DNA from: an uncultured Collinsella sp.
Lineage (GTDB): Bacteria; Actinomycetota; Coriobacteriia; Coriobacteriales; Coriobacteriaceae
Reading direction: 5' to 3'
Assembly (NCBI GenBank): GCA_902482035.1
Contig: CABSYW010000037.1
Location: forward strand, 1-23,335
Length of the DNA: 23,335 nucleotides
The translations under genes and the position numbers were made by a program. Numbering within the stretch: the first letter of the stretch is position 1; each line of letters starts with the position of its first letter. This document shows positions 6,566 through 14,111 of this stretch, piece by piece. A model generated the notes under the pieces. It saw only the letters and a list, made by a program, of their open reading frames with translations. It had not been told where the DNA came from and searched no databases.

Positions 6566-7519
6566 ATGGACAAAGCTGCATCTACCGGCCATTCTGACCG
6601 CTGCCGCATCGTCGTCGATACCTGCTGCGACTTTAGCCCCGAGGTCGCTGCGAACCTCGATGTCGATATCTTGGGCTTCCCCTTTATCATCGATGGCGAG
6701 GAGCGTACGGACGACATCTGGTCGAGCATCACGCCCAAGGAGTTCTACGACCGTATGCGCGCCGGTGCCCGCGTGTCCACCTCGGCTGTGTCGCTCGGTC
6801 GCTATATTGAGTTCTTTACCGAGTGCGCTAAAGAGGGTACGCCCACGGTCTACCTGTGCTTTACTTCGGCGCTGTCGTCGAGCTACAACTCCGCGTGCCA
6901 GGCGGCAGATGCCGTGCGCGCCGAGTATCCTAACTTTGAGCTCTACGTGGTCGACAACGCCCTGCCCTGCGCGACCGGCGCGCTCTTGGCGCTCGAGGCC
7001 GTGCGCCAGCGTTCGGCGGGACTGACCGCCAAGCAGCTGGTCGATTGGGCAAACGAGGCAAAGACCTACGTGCACGGCTACTTTACCCTCGAGAGCTTCG
7101 ACGCACTGGCTGCTGGCGGCCGCATTCCGCCCGCGGCGGCGCAGCTCACGGCAAAGCTCGATGTCAAGCCCGAGCTCTCCTACGACCTTGCCGGCTCGCT
7201 GTCGCTGATCGGCGTCAACCGCGGCCGCAAGAAGGCACTCAAGTCCATCCTCAAGTCGTTCCGCGAGAACTACGTGCCCGACCGCACTATGCCCATCGCA
7301 ATCATGACGGCCGATGCCGAAAAGGACGGCGACTGGCTCGAAGCCGCCATCCGCAAGGAGGAGGGCTGCGCCGACGTTACGATCATTCGCAGCTCCGTGG
7401 GTCCCACCATCGGCTCGCACGTGGGCCCCGGCATGGTGGCCTGCGCGTTTTGGGGTAAGAACCGCGCCGACAAGGCGTCGCTTTCCGACCGTATCGCCCG
7501 CCGCGTGCGCGGTCAGTAG
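6566..7519 (+). CDS. DegV family protein (fatty-acid-binding)
   Basis: This is a 317-residue DegV-family protein. Members bind a fatty acid between two domains, and FakB members present it to the kinase FakA for phospholipid synthesis. Visible family features are the opening CRIVVDTCCDFSPEVA, VSTSAVS in the lipid-head pocket region, LSSSYNSA, AAGGRIPPAAA, and the C-terminal SSVGPTIGSHVGPGM. Length is slightly above the usual ~280. ATG 6566 follows AAGGAG (6552-6557) with 8-nt spacing. No fakA is nearby, so use as a FakB subunit is inferred from family only. Because a terminator sits immediately upstream, expression may depend on read-through. Confidence 0.9.
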   Translation: MDKAASTGHSDRCRIVVDTCCDFSPEVAANLDVDILGFPFIIDGEERTDDIWSSITPKEFYDRMRAGARVSTSAVSLGRYIEFFTECAKEGTPTVYLCFTSALSSSYNSACQAADAVRAEYPNFELYVVDNALPCATGALLALEAVRQRSAGLTAKQLVDWANEAKTYVHGYFTLESFDALAAGGRIPPAAAQLTAKLDVKPELSYDLAGSLSLIGVNRGRKKALKSILKSFRENYVPDRTMPIAIMTADAEKDGDWLEAAIRKEEGCADVTIIRSSVGPTIGSHVGPGMVACAFWGKNRADKASLSDRIARRVRGQ

Positions 7520-7617
7520 GCAAGTAGCGCGGCCGTAATCGATCCCAACTCACAGCCCAAACGCTGGCACCGAGTATTCAACCTGGTAATAACACCCAAC
7601 CCAAAAGGAAAGGTTTC

Positions 7618-8697
7618 ATGGCAAACAAGCTCTCTGTCGCATTTATCGGCACCGGAATTATGGGTGCCCCCATCGCCGGCCACATTCTGGACGCCGGCTA
7701 TTCCGTCACGGTCAACAACCGCACTAAGTCCAAGGCTGCAGCGCTCGTTGAGCGCGGCGCCGTCTGGGCTGATACGCCGGCAGATGCCGCGGCGAACGCC
7801 GACGTTGTCTTTACCATGGTGGGTTATCCCTCCGAGGTCGAGGAGCTCTACCTGGCGGGTGACGGTCTGCTCGCGTGCACTAAGCCCGGCGCGGTCCTGA
7901 TCGACCTCACCACGAGCTCACCCGAGCTGGCGCGCGACATTGCCGAGGCCGCCCAGGTCTCCGGCCGCATGGCGTTTGACTGCCCCGTCACCGGCGGCGA
8001 GTCGGGAGCTATCGCCGGCACGCTCACGGCTATCGTGGGCGCTACCGAGAACGACATCGCCCCGGTCCGCGACATCCTTTCCACCTTCGCGGCCAACATC
8101 TGCTGCTTCGACGGCGCCGGCAAGGGCCAGGCTGCCAAGCTCGCCAACCAGGTGTCGCTGGGCGCCTGCATGGTCGGCATGGCAGACGCCATGGCATTTG
8201 CCGAGCTGAGCGGCCTCGATCTGGAGAAGACCCGCCAGATGATCCTGGGCGGTACCGGCAAGTCCGGCGCCATGGAGAGCCTGGCTCCCAAGGCGCTCGA
8301 CGGCGACTACAAGCCCGGCTTTATGGTCGAGCACTTCATCAAGGACCTGCGCTTGGCGCTCGCCTATGCCGACGATCGCGAGCTTGCGCTGCCCGGCGCC
8401 GACGTCGCCTTTACGCTCTACGACATGCTCGACGCCATCGGTGGCGCCAAGCTGGGCACCCAGGCCATCACGGTCCTCTACAAGGAGGAGGCCGACGCCA
8501 TCGCCGCCGGTCTGGACTGGTCGCAGTATCGTCCCGAGGAGCACGGTGCTCACGAGGACGGCTGCGGTTGCGGCGAGCATGGCGACGACCACGAGTGCGG
8601 TTGCGGCCACCATCACGGCGAGGACCACGAGTGCTGCGGCGGTCACGGCCATGACGACGGCCACGAGTGCTGCTGCGGCCACCATCACGGGGAGTAG
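7618..8697 (+). CDS. NAD(P)-dependent beta-hydroxyacid dehydrogenase with His/Cys-rich metal-binding-like tail
   Basis: Residues 1-306 are a 3-hydroxyisobutyrate / tartronate-semialdehyde reductase family enzyme. The Rossmann motif is GTGIMGAPIAG, followed by NNRTKSKA (the Arg-Thr after strand 2 favours NADP). The substrate-binding segment is DCPVTGGESGAIAGTL and the catalytic-lysine segment is GKGQAAKLANQ. The substrate cannot be named from sequence. The last 53 residues (307-359) are unusual, with 14 His and 9 Cys in Gly/Asp/Glu-rich repeats such as DHECGCGHHHGE; family members normally stop near 290-300. It is first in a tight operon with a membrane protein, a HEAT protein and isocitrate dehydrogenase. 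AAGGAAAGG precedes the ATG. Confidence 0.85.
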   Translation: MANKLSVAFIGTGIMGAPIAGHILDAGYSVTVNNRTKSKAAALVERGAVWADTPADAAANADVVFTMVGYPSEVEELYLAGDGLLACTKPGAVLIDLTTSSPELARDIAEAAQVSGRMAFDCPVTGGESGAIAGTLTAIVGATENDIAPVRDILSTFAANICCFDGAGKGQAAKLANQVSLGACMVGMADAMAFAELSGLDLEKTRQMILGGTGKSGAMESLAPKALDGDYKPGFMVEHFIKDLRLALAYADDRELALPGADVAFTLYDMLDAIGGAKLGTQAITVLYKEEADAIAAGLDWSQYRPEEHGAHEDGCGCGEHGDDHECGCGHHHGEDHECCGGHGHDDGHECCCGHHHGE

Positions 8698-8702
8698 CAC
8701 CC

Positions 8703-9131
8703 ATGAGCTGGACGTTCGTGGTGTTAGCGCTGGTGCTCTTTCTCTTTGCGATTTACATTGGCTTTTTGTGCGGCCAGTGGGCCTGCGAAAAGCGCGTGAT
8801 CACCAAGCGCGACTACTGGATTGCCAACTTTGCAGGCGCGGCGGCAGTCGTCCTGCTGACCTGGGTGTTCTCGCTGTTCCCGCTGGTGCAGTTTGCGCCG
8901 ATCGGCTGGCTCGGCGGCTTTATCGCCGGTCTTAAGATGAGCTTTGGCGAGTCCGTTGGTCCATGGCGCAAGCACGACGAGGTTTTTAACGTCAACAAGG
9001 CTCATCGCGCCGCCGCCGACGCGGGCGACGCCGAGGAGCGTCGCCGTGCGCGTCACAATGGTGCAGCCGACCGACAGCTCATCTCGGTCACCGATGACAG
9101 CAAGGGTGCTGGCAAGCACGCTAAGAAATAG
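8703..9131 (+). CDS. Small membrane protein of unknown function
   Basis: This 142-residue protein is not one I recognise. The first helix (residues ~3-25, FVVLALVLFLFAIYIGFLCG) and a second region (~38-80) with two hydrophobic stretches around GGFIAGLKMSFGES give two to three membrane segments. A polar, Arg/Lys/Asp-rich cytoplasmic tail fills the last ~50 residues. ATG 8703 is 5 nt after the previous stop, with GGGGAG in the end of that gene as ribosome-binding site. Position in the operon implies co-expression with the His/Cys-tailed dehydrogenase. Confidence 0.7.
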   Translation: MSWTFVVLALVLFLFAIYIGFLCGQWACEKRVITKRDYWIANFAGAAAVVLLTWVFSLFPLVQFAPIGWLGGFIAGLKMSFGESVGPWRKHDEVFNVNKAHRAAADAGDAEERRRARHNGAADRQLISVTDDSKGAGKHAKK

Positions 9132-9146
9132 TAAGAAGAGGTAACT

Positions 9147-9845
9147 ATGGCAGAAAATAAAGACGAACAGCTCACCGACGAGGAGCTGGCACAGCTCCAG
9201 CTGGCAGAGGAGAACGAGAACGCCGTCGACCGCCTGGTCCAGGAGCTCGGCTGCCCCACGCGCCGCATCCGCCAGTTTGCCGCCCGCGTGCTGCACCTGC
9301 TTGCCGAGCGCGATCCGCAGCGCGTCGTGCCCTGCGTGCCCGCGTTGATCGAGGCGCTCGACCGCCCCGAGGCGCAGACCCGCTGGGAGGCCCTCGATGC
9401 CCTGACGGCGCTCGCCACCACCTGCCCCGAACAGCTGGGCGATGCCTTTGAGGGCGCCGAGACCGCGCTGTTCGACGAGATTTCCTCCACGCTGCGCTAT
9501 GCCGCCTTCCGCCTGCTGTGCGTGTGGGGAGCCACGGGCGTCGAGCGTTCGCGCGAGGCTTGGCCGATCCTGGACGAGGCCATCCAGTGCTACCACGGCG
9601 ACCTTGAGTATCGCGATATGCTCGGTTGCCTGTACGAGTTTTGCCAGGGCGAGATCGATGCCGAGGTTGCCGAGAAGCTCGCGCTGCGCCTTAAGTTCGA
9701 CGCCGAGAACGGCAAGGGCAGCTATCTCAAGGCCCGTTCGAGCGAGATTTGCGAAATGCTTGTTAAACGTTTTGGCCTGGATCTCTCCAAAAAGAAGAAG
9801 CGTGCTAGCGTTAAAAAATCTGAGGCCGCCGAAGACGAGGAGTAA
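9147..9845 (+). CDS. HEAT-repeat domain protein
   Basis: This 232-residue soluble, all-helical protein contains HEAT-like repeats at residues ~27-125, for example LVQELGCPTRRIRQFAARVL, then VVPCVPALIEALDRPEAQTR and WEALDALTALA. Such repeats form a protein-binding solenoid. It ends in a basic then acidic stretch (KKKKRASVKK, EAAEDEE). No enzymatic motif is seen. AGAGG precedes the ATG and the gene is 15 nt after the membrane-protein gene, so the partner may be encoded in the same operon. Confidence 0.7.
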   Translation: MAENKDEQLTDEELAQLQLAEENENAVDRLVQELGCPTRRIRQFAARVLHLLAERDPQRVVPCVPALIEALDRPEAQTRWEALDALTALATTCPEQLGDAFEGAETALFDEISSTLRYAAFRLLCVWGATGVERSREAWPILDEAIQCYHGDLEYRDMLGCLYEFCQGEIDAEVAEKLALRLKFDAENGKGSYLKARSSEICEMLVKRFGLDLSKKKKRASVKKSEAAEDEE

Positions 9846-9851
9846 CAGATT

Positions 9852-10937
9852 ATGGCGCACGATGTAGTCCTGATTCCCGGTGACGGTATCGGTCCCGAGA
9901 TTACGCAGGCCATGCGCCGCGTGGTCGAGGCCACCGGTGTCCAGATCAACTGGAACGTCCAGGAGGCCGGCGCCGGCGTCATGGACGAGTTTGGCACGCC
10001 GCTGCCCCAGCATGTGCTCGATGCGGTCGCCGAGACCAAGGTTGCCATCAAGGGCCCCATCACCACACCGGTCGGCACGGGCTTCCGCAGCGTCAACGTG
10101 GCCCTGCGCAAGCATTTCGACCTGTACGCCTGCGTGCGCCCCTGCCTGTCGCAGCCGGGCGACGGCTCGCGCTTCCGCGATGTCGACCTGGTTATCGTGC
10201 GCGAGAACACCGAGGACCTCTACGCCGGCATCGAGTTCGATGAGGGCGCTGCCGAGGTCGAGGAACTCTCGCAGCTCGTCGAGCGCTCGGGCCAAAAGAC
10301 CTTCGCCGCCGATTCCGCGATTTCGATCAAGCCGATCTCTATCGCCAAGAGCCGCCGCATTGTGGAGTATGCCTTTGAGTATGCCCGCCGCTGCGGCCGC
10401 AAAAAGGTGACGGCCGTGCACAAAGCCAACATCATGAAGGCGACCGACGGCTTGTTCCTGCGCGTGGCGCGCGAGGTGGCCGCCAACTATCCCGATATCG
10501 AGTTCAACGACAAGATCGTCGACGCCACCTGCATGGGTCTGGTCCAGAACCCCAATGACTTCGATGTCCTGGTGCTGCCCAACCTGTACGGCGATATCGT
10601 CAGCGACCTGTGCGCTGGCCTGGTGGGTGGCCTGGGTATGGCTCCGGGTTCCAACATCGGTGCCGATTGCGCCATCTTTGAGGCAACGCACGGCTCCGCG
10701 CCCGATATCGCGGGTCAGGATATCGCCAACCCCACGGCCGAGATTCTGTCTGCGGCTATGATGCTCGATCATCTGGGCGAGAGCGATGCGGCCAATGGTA
10801 TCCGCGCCGCCGTGTCTGCCACGCTCGACGAGGGCAAGCAGGTTACCGGTGACGTGCGTCGTGCCCAGACCGGCTCCGTTGAGGGCGCGGTGGGCACGCA
10901 GGCCTTTGCCGATGCCGTTATCGCGCACCTGGTCTAA
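9852..10937 (+). CDS. NAD-type isocitrate dehydrogenase (isocitrate/isopropylmalate dehydrogenase family)
   Basis: This 361-residue enzyme would oxidatively decarboxylate isocitrate to 2-oxoglutarate. It opens with LIPGDGIGPEI. It has the isocitrate-type substrate loop RSVNVALRK with Ser80, the binding segment ENTEDLYAGIE, the lysine segment HKANIMKATDG and the metal-binding DIVSDLCAGL region. The cofactor loop GSAPDIAGQDIANP has Asp-Ile where NADP enzymes carry Lys-Tyr, which points to NAD. Isopropylmalate and homoisocitrate dehydrogenases are close relatives; the Ser-x-Asn-Val loop favours isocitrate. It is last in the four-gene operon, starting 6 nt after the HEAT gene. Confidence 0.82.
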   Translation: MAHDVVLIPGDGIGPEITQAMRRVVEATGVQINWNVQEAGAGVMDEFGTPLPQHVLDAVAETKVAIKGPITTPVGTGFRSVNVALRKHFDLYACVRPCLSQPGDGSRFRDVDLVIVRENTEDLYAGIEFDEGAAEVEELSQLVERSGQKTFAADSAISIKPISIAKSRRIVEYAFEYARRCGRKKVTAVHKANIMKATDGLFLRVAREVAANYPDIEFNDKIVDATCMGLVQNPNDFDVLVLPNLYGDIVSDLCAGLVGGLGMAPGSNIGADCAIFEATHGSAPDIAGQDIANPTAEILSAAMMLDHLGESDAANGIRAAVSATLDEGKQVTGDVRRAQTGSVEGAVGTQAFADAVIAHLV

Positions 10938-10996
10938 GGTATGCACGCTGCAAACGCCTAAATAGTACTTAAGTGTTTGCGTATAACCTAAGAATC

Positions 10997-11025
10997 AATA
11001 CGCCCGGCGCTCCGTCGGGCGTATT
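10997..11025 (+). terminator. Hairpin after the dehydrogenase gene
   Basis: AATACGCCCG (10997-11006) and CGGGCGTATT (11016-11025) form a perfect 10-bp stem with a 9-nt loop. Only a weak T content follows (CTATTGAGG), so it is a probable but not strong terminator for the operon. Confidence 0.5.
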
Positions 11026-11063
11026 CTATTGAGGACTATGTTTCCTAACAAGGAGTAACCGAT

Positions 11064-12146
11064 ATGGGTCTGATTCAAAAGAAGGACGAGAAGGACGAGA
11101 TCGACGGCATCCAGATCATCGAGCGCGGCGAAGGCCCCGACGGTGACGAGGACGAGAAGATCGACTTGGTCGCCGGCACGTCTGCCGAGCACATTGCCGC
11201 CGGCACGACGGCCGAGGAGGAGGATGCTCGCCTGGAGGCAAAGATCGCCGCGGACGCCGCCGACGAGAACCTCATGCCCGAGGAGCAGGATGAGGACGAC
11301 TCCGATGCGGACGACCATGCATCCAAGCACAAAAAGACGATGATTGCCGCCTTCGTGGTTGCAGTCGTGATCGCTGCGGTGGTCGGCTTCTTTATTGGCA
11401 ATGGCGGCTTTGGCGGCAAGGGTGTCGGTTCGGCGACCCTGACCGAGGACCAGCTCGATTCGACCGTCGCAAGCTATAGCTACAACGGCAAGAAGAGCGA
11501 CATCACCGCGCGTGAGGCCATCGAGAGCCAGTACAGCCTCGACACCGTCAAGGACGACGACGGCAACTATACCGCTCCGTCTGCCGACGTTATCCTGTCC
11601 TACGTGCGCAACCAGATTCTGCTGGACGCTGCCGAGGACGAGAGCATTACCGTCTCTTCCAAGGAAATGAAGCAGTACGCCGAGGAGTCCATCGGCACCT
11701 CCGACTACAAGACCATGGCCACGCAGTACGGCGTGTCCAAGGACCAGGCCAAGCAGATCGTCCGCCAGTCCGCGACGCTGCAGAAGCTCTACAAGAAGAA
11801 GGTGGGCGATAGCTCCGCAAGCATGCCGACCGCCCCGACCGAGCCTGCTGACGGCAACGAGGAGACCGCGAGCAAGGACTACGCCGACTACATCATCAAC
11901 CTTGCCGGCGACGAGTGGGATAGCGAGAAGGGCACCTGGAAGGACGCCGATGGCACCTACGCTAAGGCATTCGCCGACGATGCCTTTACGGCTGATAGCG
12001 CCACCTATAAGCAGGCAATGACCGCCTACTACACTGCCTATCAGCAGTATTCCTCGCAGGCTTCGAGCGCCAGCTCCAAGTGGACCGAGTATGCTAACGG
12101 CCTTTACGCCAAAGCCAACATCAGCATCTACGGCCTGTTTGCTTAA
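11064..12146 (+). CDS. Single-pass membrane protein with SurA_N-like extracytoplasmic domain
   Basis: This 360-residue protein has a long acidic N-terminal arm (residues 1-90), the stop-transfer KHKK, one membrane helix at ~93-112, then an exported part. Residues ~140-240 (ITAREAIESQY, then SADVILSYVRNQILLDAA, EMKQYAEE, YGVSKDQAKQIVRQSATLQK) follow the helix pattern of SurA N-terminal or trigger-factor-like chaperone domains. No rotamase (parvulin) domain is visible, so prolyl isomerase activity is not supported. The N-in orientation follows from the basic residues. AAGGAG at 11050-11055 precedes the ATG. A role in folding exported proteins is a guess from the domain. Confidence 0.65.
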   Translation: MGLIQKKDEKDEIDGIQIIERGEGPDGDEDEKIDLVAGTSAEHIAAGTTAEEEDARLEAKIAADAADENLMPEEQDEDDSDADDHASKHKKTMIAAFVVAVVIAAVVGFFIGNGGFGGKGVGSATLTEDQLDSTVASYSYNGKKSDITAREAIESQYSLDTVKDDDGNYTAPSADVILSYVRNQILLDAAEDESITVSSKEMKQYAEESIGTSDYKTMATQYGVSKDQAKQIVRQSATLQKLYKKKVGDSSASMPTAPTEPADGNEETASKDYADYIINLAGDEWDSEKGTWKDADGTYAKAFADDAFTADSATYKQAMTAYYTAYQQYSSQASSASSKWTEYANGLYAKANISIYGLFA

Positions 12147-12189
12147 AGGTTGCCCGAGCTTTCGAGCGCGAGGCCCAAATACCTGATTA

Positions 12190-12225
12190 AGCCCGCTAGA
12201 ACGACAACGTTCTAGCGGGCTTTTT
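12190..12225 (+). terminator. Strong intrinsic terminator
   Basis: A perfect 14-bp stem (12190-12203 with 12208-12221), loop ACAA, ends in TTTTT (12221-12225). It closes the membrane-protein gene. Confidence 0.93.
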
Positions 12226-12502
12226 GTTACCGAAACCACTGGGGTAGGACTTGCGCCCGCGCAAGTGCTTCATCGGGTCTCCCCAATTCATCTAGGAAAA
12301 CGGCCGTAAACGAATGCAAATAACCGGTGAACGGTCGAAAACTACCGTTCACCGATAATATCGAAACTGGTTCTAACTGGTATTAAGTCAAAAAGACCAA
12401 TTCACAAATCTTCACAATGACCTGCAATTTTTCTTTACGCTATTTTTAGCCGCCCTGCGTTGTATTGACACGAAAAGAGTTCCGATCTTTCGTCACAACA
12501 TT

Positions 12503-12516
12503 TCGAAACGGTTTCA
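12503..12516 (+). promoter_or_regulatory. cre-like site (LacI/CcpA-type operator)
   Basis: TCGAAACGGTTTCA matches the Gram-positive cre consensus TGWAANCGNTTWCA at 12 of 14 positions and contains the palindrome GAAACGGTTTC. Carbon catabolite control of a sugar PTS is plausible; no ccpA-like gene is in the window to support it. Confidence 0.4.
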
Positions 12517-12648
12517 AAACCGCAGGTAGAAGTGTTAACGAGCGGTAAACGGTCGATTTTTACCCGTGAGCGGTGCAAAAACGTTTTACTGTATGAATCA
12601 ACGAAAGCAACCTCTTCTGTGGTGATATAGTGACAACAACACGTCACG

Positions 12649-12660
12649 TGGTTACTACCA
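12649..12660 (+). promoter_or_regulatory. Predicted GntR/HutC operator TGGT-TACT-ACCA upstream of PTS genes
   Basis: This perfect 4+4 dyad with a 4-nt spacer lies about 120 nt before the EIIA start. The same 12 bases recur upstream of agaS. HutC-type GntR proteins bind short GT/AC dyads of this type, and such a regulator is encoded between the two sites. Confidence 0.62.
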
Positions 12661-12777
12661 GTTGAGAGACCACTGGTTCTTAAAGAACGCTTTCCAAGAA
12701 GCTTTAAGGGCAAGCGCCCGTTGGCTTCCGAACATCATCGGACTCAGATCGTACACACCTTCGGAAGGGAAATTTGA

Positions 12778-13221
12778 ATGGTTGGCTTTATTCTTACCGG
12801 TCATGGACAGTTCGCACCCGGCCTTGCAAGCGCTATCGCTATGGTCGCTGGTGACCAGCCCGCTTTTACCGTTGTTCCTTTCGAGGGCGACCAGGCTGCT
12901 TCCTACGGTGAGGATCTCCGCGCCGCAATTACCGCCATGCGCGAGGAGTGCGATGGCGTGCTCGTCTTTACCGACCTGCTAGGCGGTACCCCGTTCAACC
13001 AGTCGATGATGATCGCCCAGGATGTCGACAATGTCGAGGTCCTGACCGGCACTAACCTCCCCATGGTTATTGAGCTTCTGTTCCTCCGCGGCAATGCCAC
13101 GCTCGCCGAGCTTGGCGAGCAGGCCGTGACCGTTGGCCAGACGGGCATCACCGCCCAGACGGTCGCATCCGTTGCCGGCTCCGAGGATGAGGATATCTTC
13201 GGCGACGAGGACGGCATCTAA
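12778..13221 (+). CDS. PTS mannose-class EIIA component (amino-sugar specific)
   Basis: This 147-residue cytosolic phosphocarrier takes phosphate from HPr and passes it to EIIB. The active site is His9 in ILTGHGQFAPG, and the typical VLVFTDLLGGTPFN segment follows. The domain is about 135 residues with a short acidic tail, the usual size for a free-standing EIIA of the mannose/fructose/sorbose class. GGAAGGG precedes ATG 12778. It is first in an EIIA-YajC-EIIB-EIIC-EIID operon next to agaS and nagA-type genes, so the substrate is probably GalNAc (AgaF-like); galactosamine is the alternative. Confidence 0.9.
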   Translation: MVGFILTGHGQFAPGLASAIAMVAGDQPAFTVVPFEGDQAASYGEDLRAAITAMREECDGVLVFTDLLGGTPFNQSMMIAQDVDNVEVLTGTNLPMVIELLFLRGNATLAELGEQAVTVGQTGITAQTVASVAGSEDEDIFGDEDGI

Positions 13222-13502
13222 TGGCCGATTTCGGAGCCAACGTCCTGAGCTCCTCGGTCGCCCTTTTAGGTTTGCTTGTCATCATGGGTTTGATTTACAC
13301 CATCTGGTCGCAAATCAACATGAAGAAGAAGCAGAAGTACTTCAAGGAGCTGCACACGGAGCTCAAGCCGGGTCAGGAGGTTCTTTTCGCCGGCGGTATC
13401 TACGGAACCGTCAAAGGCATCGAAGGCGAAAAGGTCCAGATCAAAGTCCGATCCGGTGCCGTCGTAGATGTTTCGCGTTACGCGATTCAGGAGATCAAGT
13501 AA
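13221..13502 (+). CDS. yajC: YajC-family membrane protein inside the PTS operon
   Basis: This 93-residue protein has one membrane helix at ~8-30 (SVALLGLLVIMGLIYTIW), a KKKQKYF basic stop, then the small beta-rich YajC domain with LKPGQEVLFAGGIYGTVKGI. YajC is an accessory subunit of the SecDF-YajC translocon. Its ATG shares one base with the EIIA stop (TAATG), so the two are co-translated. secD and secF are not here, so this copy probably serves the PTS, perhaps in membrane assembly of EIIC/EIID. YajC-like genes occur in some other mannose-class PTS operons. Confidence 0.85.
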   Translation: MADFGANVLSSSVALLGLLVIMGLIYTIWSQINMKKKQKYFKELHTELKPGQEVLFAGGIYGTVKGIEGEKVQIKVRSGAVVDVSRYAIQEIK

Positions 13503-13538
13503 CTGTCGTCAGCAAATAACGAAAGGAAGCTGATCAAC

Positions 13539-14021
13539 ATGGCAGAACCCAACATTCTTCTTACCCGCATCGATAACCGACTGGTTCATGGTCAGGTTGC
13601 CACCCAGTGGAACTCCACCCTGGGCTCCAACCTCATCCTCGTTGCCAACGACGACGTGTCGAACAACACCATGCGCCAGAACCTCATGAAGATGGCCGCT
13701 CCCACCGGCGTCGCTACGCGTTTCTTCTCCCTGCAGAAGACCATCGACGTCATCGGCAAGGCGAGCCCGCGCCAGAAGATCTTCATCGTGGCCGAAACAC
13801 CGGAAGACGTGCTTACGCTCGTCAAGGGCGGTGTGCCTATAAAGAAGGTAAACATCGGCAACATGCACATGTCGGAAGGAAAGCGCCAAGTCGCCACCTC
13901 CGTCGCAGTTAACGACGAGGATGTCGCTGCGTTTAAAGAGCTGCAGGAATTGGGGGTGGAGTTGGAGATCAGGCGCGTTCCGAGCACGCCTGTTGAGGAT
14001 ACGAGCAAGCTCTTCTCGTAA
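13539..14021 (+). CDS. PTS mannose-class EIIB component
   Basis: This 160-residue cytosolic component phosphorylates the sugar as EIIC/EIID carry it inward. The phosphorylated residue is His17 in RIDNRLVHGQVATQW. The GNMHMSEGKRQV segment is like that of N-acetylgalactosamine-type EIIB (AgaV/AgaB). Length is normal. GAAAGGAAG precedes the ATG. A gap of 90 nt to EIIC contains that gene's own strong ribosome-binding site. Substrate is inferred from the linked catabolic genes. Confidence 0.92.
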   Translation: MAEPNILLTRIDNRLVHGQVATQWNSTLGSNLILVANDDVSNNTMRQNLMKMAAPTGVATRFFSLQKTIDVIGKASPRQKIFIVAETPEDVLTLVKGGVPIKKVNIGNMHMSEGKRQVATSVAVNDEDVAAFKELQELGVELEIRRVPSTPVEDTSKLFS

Positions 14022-14111
14022 TCTTCGTGATCCACGTTGTCAGGAATGAAACTCTGACATTCTGTACGTGAAATCCAAAGTGCGTACATACATTTTGAAA
14101 GGAGGAGCAAG

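Larger units (their letters stand above)
12226..12777 (+). promoter_or_regulatory. Long regulatory region upstream of the amino-sugar PTS operon
   Basis: About 550 bp with no gene and clearly more AT than its surroundings. It contains a short ACTTGCGC/GCGCAAGT dyad (12249-12266), an 11-bp dyad CGGTGAACGGT/ACCGTTCACCG (12325-12354), a related element GGTAAACGGTCGA (12544-12556), a cre-like site (12503-12516) and the GntR-type operator (12649-12660). A TATAGT (12626-12631) could be a -10 box just before the operator, but it lacks a good -35. The density of dyads suggests several regulators. Confidence 0.55.

Noticed and set aside
8724..10946. A 740-codon open frame on the minus strand
   Set aside because: It is antisense to four well-supported genes, has the His/Leu/Ala/Gly composition typical of high-GC shadow frames and shows no family motif.
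12465..12470. Perfect TTGACA as a PTS promoter -35
   Set aside because: No -10-like hexamer occurs 16 to 18 bp downstream, so it is not called as a promoter.
12435..12713. 92-codon minus-strand ORF in the PTS upstream region
   Set aside because: It covers the predicted operators and dyads, lacks a ribosome-binding site and has no family resemblance.
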